Origin: Coriobacteriales bacterium
GTDB lineage: Bacteria > Actinomycetota > Coriobacteriia > Coriobacteriales > UBA8131
DNA: 35,187 bases
Direction of reading: 5' to 3'
NCBI GenBank assembly: GCA_031264075.1
Contig: JAISEO010000058.1
Coordinates: 1 to 35,187 of the forward strand
Numbering within the stretch: position 1 is the stretch's first letter; each line of letters begins with the position of its first letter. This document shows, piece after piece, positions 1-8,378 of the stretch. The position numbers and the translations under genes were made by a program. The notes beneath the pieces were generated by a model. That model was given only the letters and a program-made list of their open reading frames with translations. It ran no database searches and was not told where the DNA came from.

Positions 1-62
1 TTTTGGCCTGTTCCTCGCAATTCTTACCGCCGCGGTTTATAACGATTTGATTCTCAACTCCT

Positions 63-120
63 TGGGGGGGAGGGGGCTTTTGTCCCACTGGGGTTCGTGG
101 GACAAAAGCCCCGTCCCCCA
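63..120. repeat. Hairpin repeat element R4 (GGGACGGGG family), also likely terminator of trkA
   Basis: Perfect 16-bp inverted repeat GGGGCTTTTGTCCCAC (73-88) and its complement (97-112) around an 8-nt loop, flanked by G-rich and C-rich runs. The TGTCCCA and GGGACGGGG words link it to R1, R2 and R3 further along. It lies 13 bp beyond the trkA stop codon, so it can act as a strong but U-poor terminator for the minus-strand operon. Confidence 0.75.
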
Positions 121-132
121 CAGACTCTCCAC

Positions 133-786
133 TTACGACATATACACCGAAAACTCATCCAACAGGTCGTCCCGCACACAGGCGATGACCGTGTCCCCCG
201 CATAGAGGATGCTCTCACGTGTAGGGATGGAACTGAGCGAGTCGCTCTTGCGTTCAAAGGCCACAATCCGTATCTCGTGGTCGCGCTCCAACTCGCCCAC
301 GCTGATGTTGTCGGCTTCGACAGACGAAAGATTCAGGGCAAAACGCATGATATTGTAGTCGCCCAACGCTTCTATGAACTTTCCCCGTGCCGCCGTGACC
401 TTACTGTACATTTCCTCGGCCACGAGGGTTGTGCCGCACACATAGTCCAGCCCCAGCTGCAGGTAGGCGTTGGCCCGGTCGGGGTTATAGAGGCGCGTCA
501 GCACATAGGGCACACCAAAGAGCCTGCGCCCTACCTCGGCAATCATCAGATTGGAGTTGTCCCGGTCGGTAACCGCACAGAGCACGTCGGCGTCGGCCAC
601 GCCCGCCTCGGTGAGGACATCCTCATCAAAACCCACACCAACAAGCGTGCTGCCCTCAAAGCTGGGGCCGAGGTTGTTGAACTTGGCGGCGTTGGTGTCT
701 ACGACCACGACATTGTTCTCTCCACGAGAAAAGAGCATGGCCAACTGTGAGCCAACCCTGCCACAACCCACGACGATGATGTTCAC
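133..786 (-). CDS. trkA: TrkA-family potassium uptake regulatory protein
   Basis: A 217-residue cytosolic regulatory subunit of a Trk/Ktr potassium channel. The N-terminal Rossmann (RCK/TrkA-N) domain starts with the dinucleotide motif VGCGRVGS at about residues 6-13, followed by the acidic strand end VVVVDTN at about 26-32. The C-terminal ~80 residues (ISVGELERDHEIRIVAF...) fit a TrkA-C ligand-binding domain. The length matches single-unit KtrA/CeoB-type proteins rather than the doubled E. coli TrkA. The start is GTG with a weak GAAGG upstream. It is the last visible gene of a minus-strand run, 26 bp after the M28-like gene. In many actinomycetes two such genes lie in tandem, but the partner and the membrane subunit TrkH are not in this window. 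The family call is secure; the potassium specificity is by family. Confidence 0.9.
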   Translation of the reverse strand: MNIIVVGCGRVGSQLAMLFSRGENNVVVVDTNAAKFNNLGPSFEGSTLVGVGFDEDVLTEAGVADADVLCAVTDRDNSNLMIAEVGRRLFGVPYVLTRLYNPDRANAYLQLGLDYVCGTTLVAEEMYSKVTAARGKFIEALGDYNIMRFALNLSSVEADNISVGELERDHEIRIVAFERKSDSLSSIPTRESILYAGDTVIACVRDDLLDEFSVYMS

Positions 787-812
787 GCCACTCTGCCTTC
801 AGTTCGTGTAGG

Positions 813-3800
813 CTACACCGATTTGATGACTTCTACTACCACGTCTGCCACTGCTTCCAGATTGGCCTCGTTCACAAGGTCCAGCTGGTCATCGCTCCAG
901 CGCCAGCCAGCCGGCAGCTTACCATCCAGACCCATGATGGAAATAGCGCGAGAGCCCGCTGCGAGAGCCTCGCCTGCCTCGGTAGCGTAGCCGGAGAATC
1001 TGGTGGGAGCAAACGGCACGTCCAGCGCGTTTGTGGCAGACTTGATAAGGCTCTGTAGCCTATGGTCGGTTCCTCGCGCACGGAATCCGCCCTCCGCTAC
1101 CGTGTAGCAGAGCTCGCCGGCACCCACGCCGTCCAGATTGATGATAAGGGCGCTCTTGAGCTCGCGCTCGTACTCCGCAAGCAGGTTCTTGATGCCGGCA
1201 TTCTTGTTCTCATGCGACCCAATGGCCACGATCCAGACCTCTTTGTCGATAAGGAGAGAGCTGAAGCGAGAGAGCGCTTCTGTGTTCTCCTCAGGGGAAC
1301 CGCCGTAGGCACCGCCCGTCCAGCCCTCATCGTCTTCCTCTGAGAAGTTCTCCCATCCGCCTATCTGAGAGCCCTCGGTACGGGCATCGTAGTTCTCGTC
1401 TACACCCAGCCACGTAGAAGGCAGAGAGTCAAAGTCCTCCTTTTTGTAGCTGCCGGAAAGCCGGTCGCCCAAATTGCCAAAGAACGACTTGGCGCGACTC
1501 TTGGGTATGTCCACCAGATGAGGGGCGCTCTCGACGCCTCCGGAGCTGGCCTGTCCGTTCCATGCGAGCGATTCGTCCGCGTCGTGGATGTAGATGTCCT
1601 GTTCATCGTCGTGGTACTGCAGCAACTCCTCGCCTACCGGCTTCATGATGCCCGTCGCGCCGAGAGGTGCGAAGGAGCCGGTGTTGGAGACCTTCTTGGT
1701 GCCAGAGTCCCCTTCCCGCTCGTCGGTGTCAAAACTCGTCTGTTGATCAAAGGCGGCCTGCTGTGTGGGAATCATGCCGGAGTTGCCCAGCGTGAGTTTG
1801 GGAAGGTTACGCAGGCGTTCGCTGGCCGGAATCTCGGGAGCAGGGGTAGCGGCGGCGCGCTCCAGAGCAGAGGCACTCTCCGGCAAACGCGAGCCGCCTC
1901 GAAAACCGGAGTCCCTTGGAGCGGGTTCCCGGGGAGCGGGTTCACGGTGCGCCGTGTGGAGGCGCTCTGATTCTTTGGGAGCGGGGTCTGAGGCCAGGCG
2001 GTCAATGCCGGAAAAATCCGCGTTGAGTGTGGTAGGAGGCAGCTCCGCGGGCACGGATTTCTGTGTGGGATCAGGTTCAAAGTCCAATGGTGGAAGCACA
2101 GGCTCCTGAACAGACGCGGACTGGCCGGGCACAAACTCCGCAGCCTGATTCTGCTGGTCTGCCTCTACTGCTCGCTCCGACTGGGTTGGGTCTGCGGCTC
2201 GTGCTGCTTTCTGCCTCGACGCAGACGATGACTCGGAAGCCTTCGCCGATCTGGCCCCTGGCCCTGTTGCTCGCTCCTGCCGTACCGCCGACTCGGGTTC
2301 AGGCATCTTCTCAGCTGCCTTCTCGGGCGTATACTCAATCGGAACGTCCGCAAAACGAGAACGTACGACCTTGGGCTCCTTGCCCGCATCAGCGGCCTTG
2401 TCGGCATCCTTATTGGCAGCCTTTTTCGCATTGACAAACCAGGCGGGCAGAGCGCCCTCGGATTGTTCGCTCGCGAGGATCAGAGCTTCTGCCTCTGCGT
2501 CTTCCTGTGCCTGCTGCTCGTCGAGAGGTGGCCTTACCTTGATAGCGGGGTTGTCAAAAAACCGTGCTTCGGCACCCGAACGAGCCGTCTGTCCCGCCCC
2601 GGACGCTCCGGCGCCCGTAATGCGTTGGCTTCTCTCCTGGCTCCACTGGCGCCCGTTTGAGGGTCTGCCTGAGGAGCCGCCGGAAAGGCTGCTGGCCGCA
2701 GTGCCTGTGGGGCTGCTGGCAGCGCGTCCTTCTGAGGCCAGGAGGTCAGCCCCCCTCGCGGACAGGCCATCCGCAGCGCCAACACCACCAGAGACTCGCG
2801 ACTCGGATGCGGCGCGCGGTGCAGCCGCTGCCTGACCCAATGCCAGGTCGGCGGTGTTCGCTTTGGATTCTACCTCCCCGATTGCCCCCGTACTACTCCG
2901 AGCTTCCTCAGGGCCTCCGGAGCGTTCTGGCCTCAAGCCCAGACGGGCCTCCCTGCTGACGGGTACTCCGCTCCGAATCTTCTGCTTGCCCGACGCTTCT
3001 ACGTGGCCCTCGTAGTCCTGCTCGTCAAAATGCTCGCCTCGGTCTGAGCGCGCGGGCTCCTTTTTTCCCACAAGTCCTCTGGCTCTGGACAGGAGTGAGC
3101 CTGCCACTCCCCCGATGCCGTTACGAGAAGAACTCCCCCGAGCGGCGCGCGCGGGTTCGTGTTCGTCGCGCTCATCATACTCGTCATATTCGTAGTATTC
3201 GGCGGCAAACTGCTCCTGTTCCCCTGAGTAGTCGCCCTGTTCGCCCCGTTCCCGGCTTCGAGAAGACGCACCGTTCCGTGCCGTGCCTGTGAGCCCGCTT
3301 GACTCAGCGCCACGAGAGGCTCCGACTCGATCCATCTCACCCTTGCCTCGGACTCCTGCCAAAGTTTCGGCCACTCCCATCATCGCCGCAACGCCCGAGG
3401 CATTGCAGTTGGCCCCCTGGTTATAGGGCATAAAGAGGTTGACAACCTCAACAAGCGCCGCTGCCAACACGATGATGCCGATGATCAGGCCAAGGATGGA
3501 CAGAAAAAATACCAGCGGCTGGGGAAGCGGCAGGAGCGACAGCAGCGTCACGCATACCAGCGCAATCAGACAGCCACGAATGACTCTGCGGAGCAACACA
3601 TACAAGCCCACAACGGGCGGCGCGCATTGCAGCATGGAGCGGCCCGAGTCATAGTGCGCCACCACCACTATCTTGCGACGTGGGTCGGCACCCTTGGGCA
3701 CGTATCGGGCGATGACGTTTTGGCTCAGCCCCTTGTTAAAGAGCGTATAGAGCGGATTTTTGCCGAGCATATCCAAAACCAGCAGTGCCGCTGATGCCAG

Positions 3801-4058
3801 TGCCAGGATAAATGCCAGCGCCGTAAACGCCGGTAGGGCAAAGAGCAGCTCTGCGGCCACGACTCCCAACAGGTAATAGAGTATCCGTACCCAGCCGATG
3901 CTTCGGGCAGCCGAAAACTCCTGGATCCATGTGTTAAGGCCCAGGTCGTCAAGGTGGGCCGCTATCAGTTCGGCGGCCTCGTGTTCGCCCTCGGATCCTC
4001 CCGGCCTGGGACCAACACTCGTAACCAGTTCGTCGGCGTATGTTGCCAATCTCTGCAT
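813..4058 (-). CDS. Membrane M28-peptidase-like protein with very long disordered insertion and degenerate metal site
   Basis: A 1081-residue protein. Residues ~1-55 (RPGGSEGEHEAAELIAAHLDDLG) and the HYDSG motif at 135-139 are typical of M28 zinc aminopeptidases. The fold is interrupted twice. Three or four transmembrane helices sit at about 58-95 and 148-207. Residues ~236-930 are a Ser/Ala/Glu/Arg-rich, low-complexity, probably disordered stretch. The peptidase fold then resumes (VWIVAIGSHENKNAG, INLDGVGAGE). Key ligands are altered. The bridging Asp of the GA(N/D)DNASG motif is Cys218 (GANCNASG), the Glu-Glu pair reads His-Glu, and the terminal His before the TPxDT-like segment is replaced (WRWSDDQLD). 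H135, D137 and the NLD aspartate remain. Activity is therefore doubtful. The start is clear, with AAGGAGG eight bases before ATG. It lies between the coupled gene at 4126 and trkA in one operon. Confidence 0.75.
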   Translation of the reverse strand: MQRLATYADELVTSVGPRPGGSEGEHEAAELIAAHLDDLGLNTWIQEFSAARSIGWVRILYYLLGVVAAELLFALPAFTALAFILALASAALLVLDMLGKNPLYTLFNKGLSQNVIARYVPKGADPRRKIVVVAHYDSGRSMLQCAPPVVGLYVLLRRVIRGCLIALVCVTLLSLLPLPQPLVFFLSILGLIIGIIVLAAALVEVVNLFMPYNQGANCNASGVAAMMGVAETLAGVRGKGEMDRVGASRGAESSGLTGTARNGASSRSRERGEQGDYSGEQEQFAAEYYEYDEYDERDEHEPARAARGSSSRNGIGGVAGSLLSRARGLVGKKEPARSDRGEHFDEQDYEGHVEASGKQKIRSGVPVSREARLGLRPERSGGPEEARSSTGAIGEVESKANTADLALGQAAAAPRAASESRVSGGVGAADGLSARGADLLASEGRAASSPTGTAASSLSGGSSGRPSNGRQWSQERSQRITGAGASGAGQTARSGAEARFFDNPAIKVRPPLDEQQAQEDAEAEALILASEQSEGALPAWFVNAKKAANKDADKAADAGKEPKVVRSRFADVPIEYTPEKAAEKMPEPESAVRQERATGPGARSAKASESSSASRQKAARAADPTQSERAVEADQQNQAAEFVPGQSASVQEPVLPPLDFEPDPTQKSVPAELPPTTLNADFSGIDRLASDPAPKESERLHTAHREPAPREPAPRDSGFRGGSRLPESASALERAAATPAPEIPASERLRNLPKLTLGNSGMIPTQQAAFDQQTSFDTDEREGDSGTKKVSNTGSFAPLGATGIMKPVGEELLQYHDDEQDIYIHDADESLAWNGQASSGGVESAPHLVDIPKSRAKSFFGNLGDRLSGSYKKEDFDSLPSTWLGVDENYDARTEGSQIGGWENFSEEDDEGWTGGAYGGSPEENTEALSRFSSLLIDKEVWIVAIGSHENKNAGIKNLLAEYERELKSALIINLDGVGAGELCYTVAEGGFRARGTDHRLQSLIKSATNALDVPFAPTRFSGYATEAGEALAAGSRAISIMGLDGKLPAGWRWSDDQLDLVNEANLEAVADVVVEVIKSV

Positions 4059-4125
4059 TTTGTTCCTCCTTATCGGCCACGTTTTCAGGCCGTGTCGAGC
4101 AAAGTGCGAGTGCAGTTGCAGAACC

Positions 4126-5454
4126 CTATTGTACCCCTGTTTGCGTTTCTACGCCCACGTATTCGCGAATATACCCATCTGCCTCGGCGGCGTTCGCGCG
4201 CGCGGAGTCATACAGGGCATAATTCTCGGCGGTTGCGGCCTCGTAGGCAAGGGTAATCATCGTGAGGGGATCCGAGGGTATTTTGCCGGCCGCATTAACC
4301 ACCGCGGCGTCCCTCAGGGTAAACTCTGTGTTTTTGGTGTTGACCAGTTCGATGTCTCCGTCAAAGAGGGCCTGGTCGGCCTCAATGGCAAGGTGCACCG
4401 ATGCTATCTTGAGGGCGACATACTCGGTAACCACGCTGTAGTCGGCATCCTCAAAGGCCTCTTGAGCCTGAGCGAGCAGCGTCTGCGCCTGCTGAAGTCT
4501 TGTAAGGACGGTGTTGTTTCTTTCAATGGCCTCCTGAAGCTCGTTGTAGCTGCCGGTCTTGGAGAGCTGGGTCGTAGCCCTCAGTTCCGTGTCGGCGTTG
4601 ACGATGACTTCCCAGGCCTGCCCAAAGATGAGCGCGGAGTTCATGGCTTCAATATCCTTGCCGATGATGGCCTCGCCACTGGTGAGCAGGACCTGGCGAT
4701 TGACTGCGGCGTCTATAACGTGTTGGGCAAACTCCCTGTCGTCTGTTGCTGTTAAAAGCTCAACGGCGGAGAGCGCCTTCTCTTCTGCCGAACTCAGGGT
4801 CTCCTGTGTTGTTGGCACACGTTTCAGAAGTACCTCTCGCTCCGAGAGATTGCTCTCGGTGACCTCGGTTGTCGTAGCGGTATCAAGCGAGACTACCACC
4901 TGGTCGCTTTCCTGGATAAGAGCGATGGCCTCGTCGAGAAGTTCGTAACCCGCTGTTCTCCTGGCCTCGCGCTCCAGGGCCTGAGACGACAGCACCGCGT
5001 AGGTTATTGCGCCACTGCCCACGATGAGTATCAACAGTATGGCGATGGTAACGGGCCAGCGGCGTTTGCGGATTCTGGCGAGCGCGGTATCTGCTTCCAC
5101 CTCGGGCACCACTCCCACCAGGACCGCGTCGCCCATTCTCAAGAGTTCGGCCTGCTCCAAAGGCTCGTCCGGCTCAATAAGGGGATCGGCCAGTTCCGGA
5201 TGCTCGTGCACCGCCTTGTCCGCGTCAACAATGGCTTCCAGCAAAACCTCGGCTGAGAGGGCGGAGACTTCGGCATCAGGGGAGGTCGTATCGGGAAGGG
5301 AGGGAGCTGTGTCTGAAGAGGAGGGCGGTTCGTCGGATGAGGAGAGCGGCTCCTCACTATCTGCCCTGTCCTCCTCAGCACGGGAGAGGTCTGCCTCGGC
5401 CGGCAGAGCAGAGTCGGTCTTTTCACGGGCATGCCTGGGTACATAGCCGCTCAT
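4126..5454 (-). CDS. Single-pass membrane protein with acidic N-terminal region and helical extracytoplasmic domain, unknown function
   Basis: A 442-residue protein that I do not recognise. Residues 1-~130 are acidic, Ser/Pro-rich and probably cytosolic and disordered. A basic cluster (RIRKRRWP, ~128-135) precedes one transmembrane helix (VTIAILLILIVGSGAITYAVL). The remaining ~290 residues are rich in Ala/Glu/Leu with heptad-like helices (for example LQQAQTLLAQAQEAFEDADY), suggesting an extracytoplasmic coiled-coil or helical-bundle domain. The ATG overlaps the glmM stop as ATGA, so translation is coupled to glmM. The membrane M28-like gene follows after 67 bp. The context suggests an envelope-related role, but nothing in the sequence fixes a function. 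Confidence 0.8.
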   Translation of the reverse strand: MSGYVPRHAREKTDSALPAEADLSRAEEDRADSEEPLSSSDEPPSSSDTAPSLPDTTSPDAEVSALSAEVLLEAIVDADKAVHEHPELADPLIEPDEPLEQAELLRMGDAVLVGVVPEVEADTALARIRKRRWPVTIAILLILIVGSGAITYAVLSSQALEREARRTAGYELLDEAIALIQESDQVVVSLDTATTTEVTESNLSEREVLLKRVPTTQETLSSAEEKALSAVELLTATDDREFAQHVIDAAVNRQVLLTSGEAIIGKDIEAMNSALIFGQAWEVIVNADTELRATTQLSKTGSYNELQEAIERNNTVLTRLQQAQTLLAQAQEAFEDADYSVVTEYVALKIASVHLAIEADQALFDGDIELVNTKNTEFTLRDAAVVNAAGKIPSDPLTMITLAYEAATAENYALYDSARANAAEADGYIREYVGVETQTGVQ

Positions 5455-6812
5455 GACAATTCGGCCTCAACCCTCGATGCCAGACTCTGAGCTATGCGCT
5501 CGGCGGTCTCCCTGTCTGCCGCCTCCACCATGACGCGCACCAGAGGCTCTGTGCCCGAGGCGCGTATGAGCACGCGTCCGCCTCCGCCTGCCTTGAGCTC
5601 TGCCTCCGCCTCAGCGGTAGCCGCGGCGATGACGGCATTGCCTTCGAGCAGAGGGGAGCCGGCAACGTGCACATTGATGAGGGTCTGCGGATACTTCTTC
5701 ATGGATGCTGACGCCAGCGCATCAAGCGACGTGCCGCTGCGCTTAAGCGCCGCCAGAAGCATCAGCGCTGTCACCAGGCCATCCCCCGTAGTATTGTGTT
5801 CGATGAAAATCATATGGCCGCTCTGCTCGCCGCCAATGACATAGCCGCCGCTCCGCATGGTGGTGAGGACATTGGTGTCGCCAACGGGGGTCTGCACAAC
5901 CTGCAAGCCGGCCTTTTCCATGGCCTCGATAAACCCGATATTGCACATGACGGTGCTCACGAGCGTATTGCCCGGTATGCCGCGCGCAGCCTTGCGGTCC
6001 AGGGCACAGATGGCCTCTATGTAGTCGCCGTCTATTTCTGCGCCGCTGGCGCTTACCGCTATGACACGGTCCGCGTCGCCGTCATGGGCAATGCCCACAT
6101 CGGCCCCACTGCGCTTGACAAGCTGAGTGAGCTGCCCGAGATCGGTTGAACCACTGCCTACGTTGATAGTGTTGCCATCCGCCTCGTCGTTGATAACCAC
6201 CACCTCGGCATGCAGACGACGCAGGGCCTCCGGAGTCGTGTAGTACGCGGCACCATTGCCACAGTCCACCGCTATGGTAAACCCCTTGAGCGAAATCCCG
6301 TCCGCTTCAAGTATCTGTACGGCGTGACGCACATAGCGCTCGCACGCGTCGCCGATGGGCTCGGCTGTGCCAACCTTACTGCCTGTTGGCAGGGAGGGTT
6401 CAGGCTTGTCTTCTCCGGCCTCGCACAGGCCAGCCTCAAGCCTGTCCTCCAGCTCGGGAGAGAGCTTGTAGCCCTCGGCGTCGAAGAACTTGATGCCGTT
6501 GTATTCCGGAGGATTATGCGAAGCCGAAATGACCACGCCGCCATCTGCCCCAAGCTCCCGTGTTAACAGGGCCACTGCCGGAGTGGGAATGATGCCCGCC
6601 AGCAGCGCCTTTCCGCCCCGTGAGGTGATGCCGGCCACGAGGGCTGCCTCCAACATACTGCCGCTGATACGGGTGTCGCGCCCAATGACGAGCGTGGGTC
6701 CCAGCACCTCTACCGCCGTAGAGCCCAGGCAGAAGGCCATCTCGCAGGTGAGGCTGCTGTTGGCCACGCCGCGTACACCATCGGTGCCAAAAAAACGTTT
6801 ATGCGTATCCAT
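5451..6812 (-). CDS. glmM: Phosphoglucosamine mutase
   Basis: Interconverts glucosamine-6-phosphate and glucosamine-1-phosphate on the way to UDP-GlcNAc and peptidoglycan. The 453-residue length is normal for the family. Visible motifs in order: KRFFGTDGVRG at the N-terminus, the phosphoserine loop ISASHNPPEYNG, the metal loop DGDADR, the sugar-binding GGEQSGH, and the C-terminal phosphate-binding RASGTEPLVRVM. The ORF track starts at 7010, but the extra 66 residues have no family resemblance and would run back through the divergent intergenic region. MDTHKRFFGTDG at 6812 is the family-typical start. There is no Shine-Dalgarno before it; an extended -10 box lies 7 nt upstream, so the mRNA may be leaderless. 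It is the first gene of the minus-strand operon and overlaps the next gene by 4 nt. Confidence 0.95.
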   Translation of the reverse strand: MDTHKRFFGTDGVRGVANSSLTCEMAFCLGSTAVEVLGPTLVIGRDTRISGSMLEAALVAGITSRGGKALLAGIIPTPAVALLTRELGADGGVVISASHNPPEYNGIKFFDAEGYKLSPELEDRLEAGLCEAGEDKPEPSLPTGSKVGTAEPIGDACERYVRHAVQILEADGISLKGFTIAVDCGNGAAYYTTPEALRRLHAEVVVINDEADGNTINVGSGSTDLGQLTQLVKRSGADVGIAHDGDADRVIAVSASGAEIDGDYIEAICALDRKAARGIPGNTLVSTVMCNIGFIEAMEKAGLQVVQTPVGDTNVLTTMRSGGYVIGGEQSGHMIFIEHNTTGDGLVTALMLLAALKRSGTSLDALASASMKKYPQTLINVHVAGSPLLEGNAVIAAATAEAEAELKAGGGGRVLIRASGTEPLVRVMVEAADRETAERIAQSLASRVEAELS

Positions 6813-6828
6813 GCGGATAATTCTATCA
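6813..6828 (-). promoter_or_regulatory. Extended -10 element at the glmM start (probable leaderless promoter)
   Basis: On the minus strand TG-A-TAGAAT ends 7 nt before the A of the glmM ATG, which is the normal distance from -10 to +1. No ribosome-binding site lies between them. No good -35 is present at 17 bp, as is usual for extended -10 promoters. Confidence 0.4.
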
Positions 6829-6924
6829 CGTTGCGTCACAAAGCGGGGCCATTCAAGACGGAGTACCAGGGAAGAGGCCGAGAATCTCAGGGTGAACTCT
6901 GTGAAAAATAGTGGCTCCCAGGGG

Positions 6925-6952
6925 TTGACTATTGCGCAAATACTGCCATAAT
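6925..6952 (+). promoter_or_regulatory. Sigma-70-type promoter TTGACT-N16-CATAAT
   Basis: TTGACT at 6925-6930 and CATAAT at 6947-6952, separated by 16 bp, predict initiation near 6959. This is about 285 bp upstream of the first tilS start candidate, so it should drive either a separate RNA or a long structured tilS leader. Confidence 0.5.
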
Positions 6953-6958
6953 GAAAGC

Positions 6959-7180
6959 GTAGGATTGCCTGTGGGGTTGGGCACTGAGGGTTTAGGCAAC
7001 AAACCACCACAGCACAGACAAGAGCGGCATTCGTGTCGTTGTAAACACCATATCGTGGGTTGGTTGATTGACGCCGGTACTGATAGCCCCCTCTATCAAA
7101 GGCCTCTCATCAACTTTGACCCTCTCAGAGGAGGGGAGACTTTTACATACCACCCCCCAAGATGTAAAGGTCTCCCTTTC
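6959..7180 (+). ncRNA. Candidate structured RNA or tilS leader between glmM and tilS
   Basis: There is no convincing ORF here, but the stretch is bounded by a promoter (6925-6952) and a terminator-like hairpin (7134-7176 plus T-rich tail). Internal pairings include TTGCCT/AGGCAA (6965-6999), a competing CTGTGG/CCACAG stem, GTGT/ACAC inside a CGGC/GCCG domain (~7024-7076), TGATAG/CTATCA (7081-7098) and CCCTC/GAGGG just before the terminator stem. It does not contain the conserved words of SRP RNA, RNase P RNA, tmRNA or the T-box that I know. It could be a 6S-like RNA, an attenuator, or only a leader. The RNA itself is an inference. Confidence 0.35.
7134..7176 (+). terminator. Terminator-like hairpin upstream of tilS
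   Basis: GGGAGACTTTTACAT (7134-7148) pairs with ATGTAAAGGTCTCCC (7162-7176): 14 Watson-Crick pairs and one G-U pair, with a 13-nt C-rich loop. TTTCGTTTT follows. An upstream CCCTC/GAGGG hairpin overlaps its 5' arm, so the two could be alternatives. Confidence 0.5.
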
Positions 7181-7232
7181 GTTTTGCAAAGACACAGGCG
7201 AGAACACAAAGCGCGCTCCGCCGTCTGTGTTT

Positions 7233-7244
7233 TATAATACCCCT
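7233..7244 (+). promoter_or_regulatory. Perfect TATAAT -10 box immediately before tilS
   Basis: TATAAT at 7233-7238 lies 6 nt before an in-frame GTG at 7245. No clear -35 is seen at 17 bp. The geometry fits transcription starting on the start codon. Confidence 0.45.
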
Positions 7245-8354
7245 GTGACAGCAACTGCAAACAGAGCTCTTATGAGCAAGGTCGTGAACGGCTTTCTTGA
7301 CGCTGGGTTAATGCCGGGGCCTGACTTTGTGCTGGCTCCGGAACTCGCTGGCTCAGAGGGGCTCGGTGCTGCAGATGCTCCTCTCCTCCTCATGGTGAGC
7401 GGTGGGTCGGACTCTGTGGCACTCCTGCATATGTCCGATGCACTGTATCGCGGCGCGAACGGTGCCGCTTCCCTTGACTCCCCCGCCTTACTCCGCGTGC
7501 TCCATGTCAATCATATGCTGCGCGGCGCAGAGTCAGACGGTGATGAGCGGTTTGTCGTTGCGCTCTGCGGCAAGCTGGGCATACCCTGCATCGTCAAACG
7601 CACAGACGTGGCCAGAGCGGCAGCCGAGACGGGCGAAGGCCTTGAGCAGGCGGGCCGCAGGCTCAGGTACGGGTTTGCGCAGGCGGCGCTCGACGAGTTT
7701 GCTGTCGAGCTCGGAGTGACACCGGACCGGGGAAGCATCCTCACCGCACATACCGCCGACGATAGGGCCGAGACCCTGCTTCAACGCCTGATTGTGGGCG
7801 GAGGCAGCTCTTCGCTGGCATCTATCCCCCGGCGCAATGGCCGTATCGCGCGTCCGCTGCTCGCCTGCACAAAGCAGGAGTTGCGAAGCTGGCTCACGAG
7901 CCTCGACAGGGGCGTGGATGGATGCCTCTGGCGTGAGGATGCCAGCAATCTTGACACACGGTTTTCGCGCGCCTTCGTGCGCCATGAGCTGTTGCCGCTC
8001 CTCGCCAGCCGTAACCCCGGTATCGTCGAGGGACTCAACCGTACGGCCACTGTACTTGCAGACGAGAGTGCATGGATGGATACACGGGCCCTGGAGCTGC
8101 TGCCGCTTACGCAAGAGAGTTTTACCGCTCCCCTGCCCCTCCTGCGCCGGGCGGTCTACCTGGCCTGCAACAGCGCCATTGCCGAGCTTGCGCCCGATGC
8201 CCGCATTAGCTTTGAGCATGTCGAGCATATCGTGCGCGGCGGCGAGAGGAATGGCTTTGCCTGTCAAATACCAGGCGGCATCGAGGTGCGTACGGTTGGC
8301 GGAGCCATCAGGTTCTCCAAGGCCAAGCCCCCGAGGCATGACCCGAGAAAGTAG
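7245..8354 (+). CDS. tilS: tRNA(Ile)-lysidine synthase
   Basis: Converts the wobble cytidine of the CAU-anticodon tRNA-Ile to lysidine using ATP and lysine, an essential decoding function in the cytosol. The N-type ATP-pyrophosphatase PP-loop SGGSDSVALLH is at about residues 52-62 of this model, followed by VLHVNHMLRG, ILTAHTADDRAETLLQRL, and the family's arginine-containing RNA-binding segment (RFSRAFVRHELLPLL). The ORF track begins at 7068, but that extension crosses the terminator-like hairpin. Two starts are credible: GTG at 7245, which fits a leaderless mRNA from TATAAT at 7233, and ATG at 7272. Neither has a good ribosome-binding site. In many bacteria hpt and ftsH follow directly; here a 2.6-kb cassette intervenes. 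Confidence 0.92.
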   Translation: MTATANRALMSKVVNGFLDAGLMPGPDFVLAPELAGSEGLGAADAPLLLMVSGGSDSVALLHMSDALYRGANGAASLDSPALLRVLHVNHMLRGAESDGDERFVVALCGKLGIPCIVKRTDVARAAAETGEGLEQAGRRLRYGFAQAALDEFAVELGVTPDRGSILTAHTADDRAETLLQRLIVGGGSSSLASIPRRNGRIARPLLACTKQELRSWLTSLDRGVDGCLWREDASNLDTRFSRAFVRHELLPLLASRNPGIVEGLNRTATVLADESAWMDTRALELLPLTQESFTAPLPLLRRAVYLACNSAIAELAPDARISFEHVEHIVRGGERNGFACQIPGGIEVRTVGGAIRFSKAKPPRHDPRK

Positions 8355-8378
8355 CGGAGAAAGACTCTTCGATTTTCT

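Noticed and set aside
97-750. 217-aa plus-strand ORF opposite trkA
   Set aside because: Exact antisense shadow of a clear TrkA gene, with no family resemblance.
5451-7010. ORF-track start of glmM at 7010
   Set aside because: The extra 66 residues lie in the divergent intergenic region over the plus-strand promoter and have no glmM similarity.
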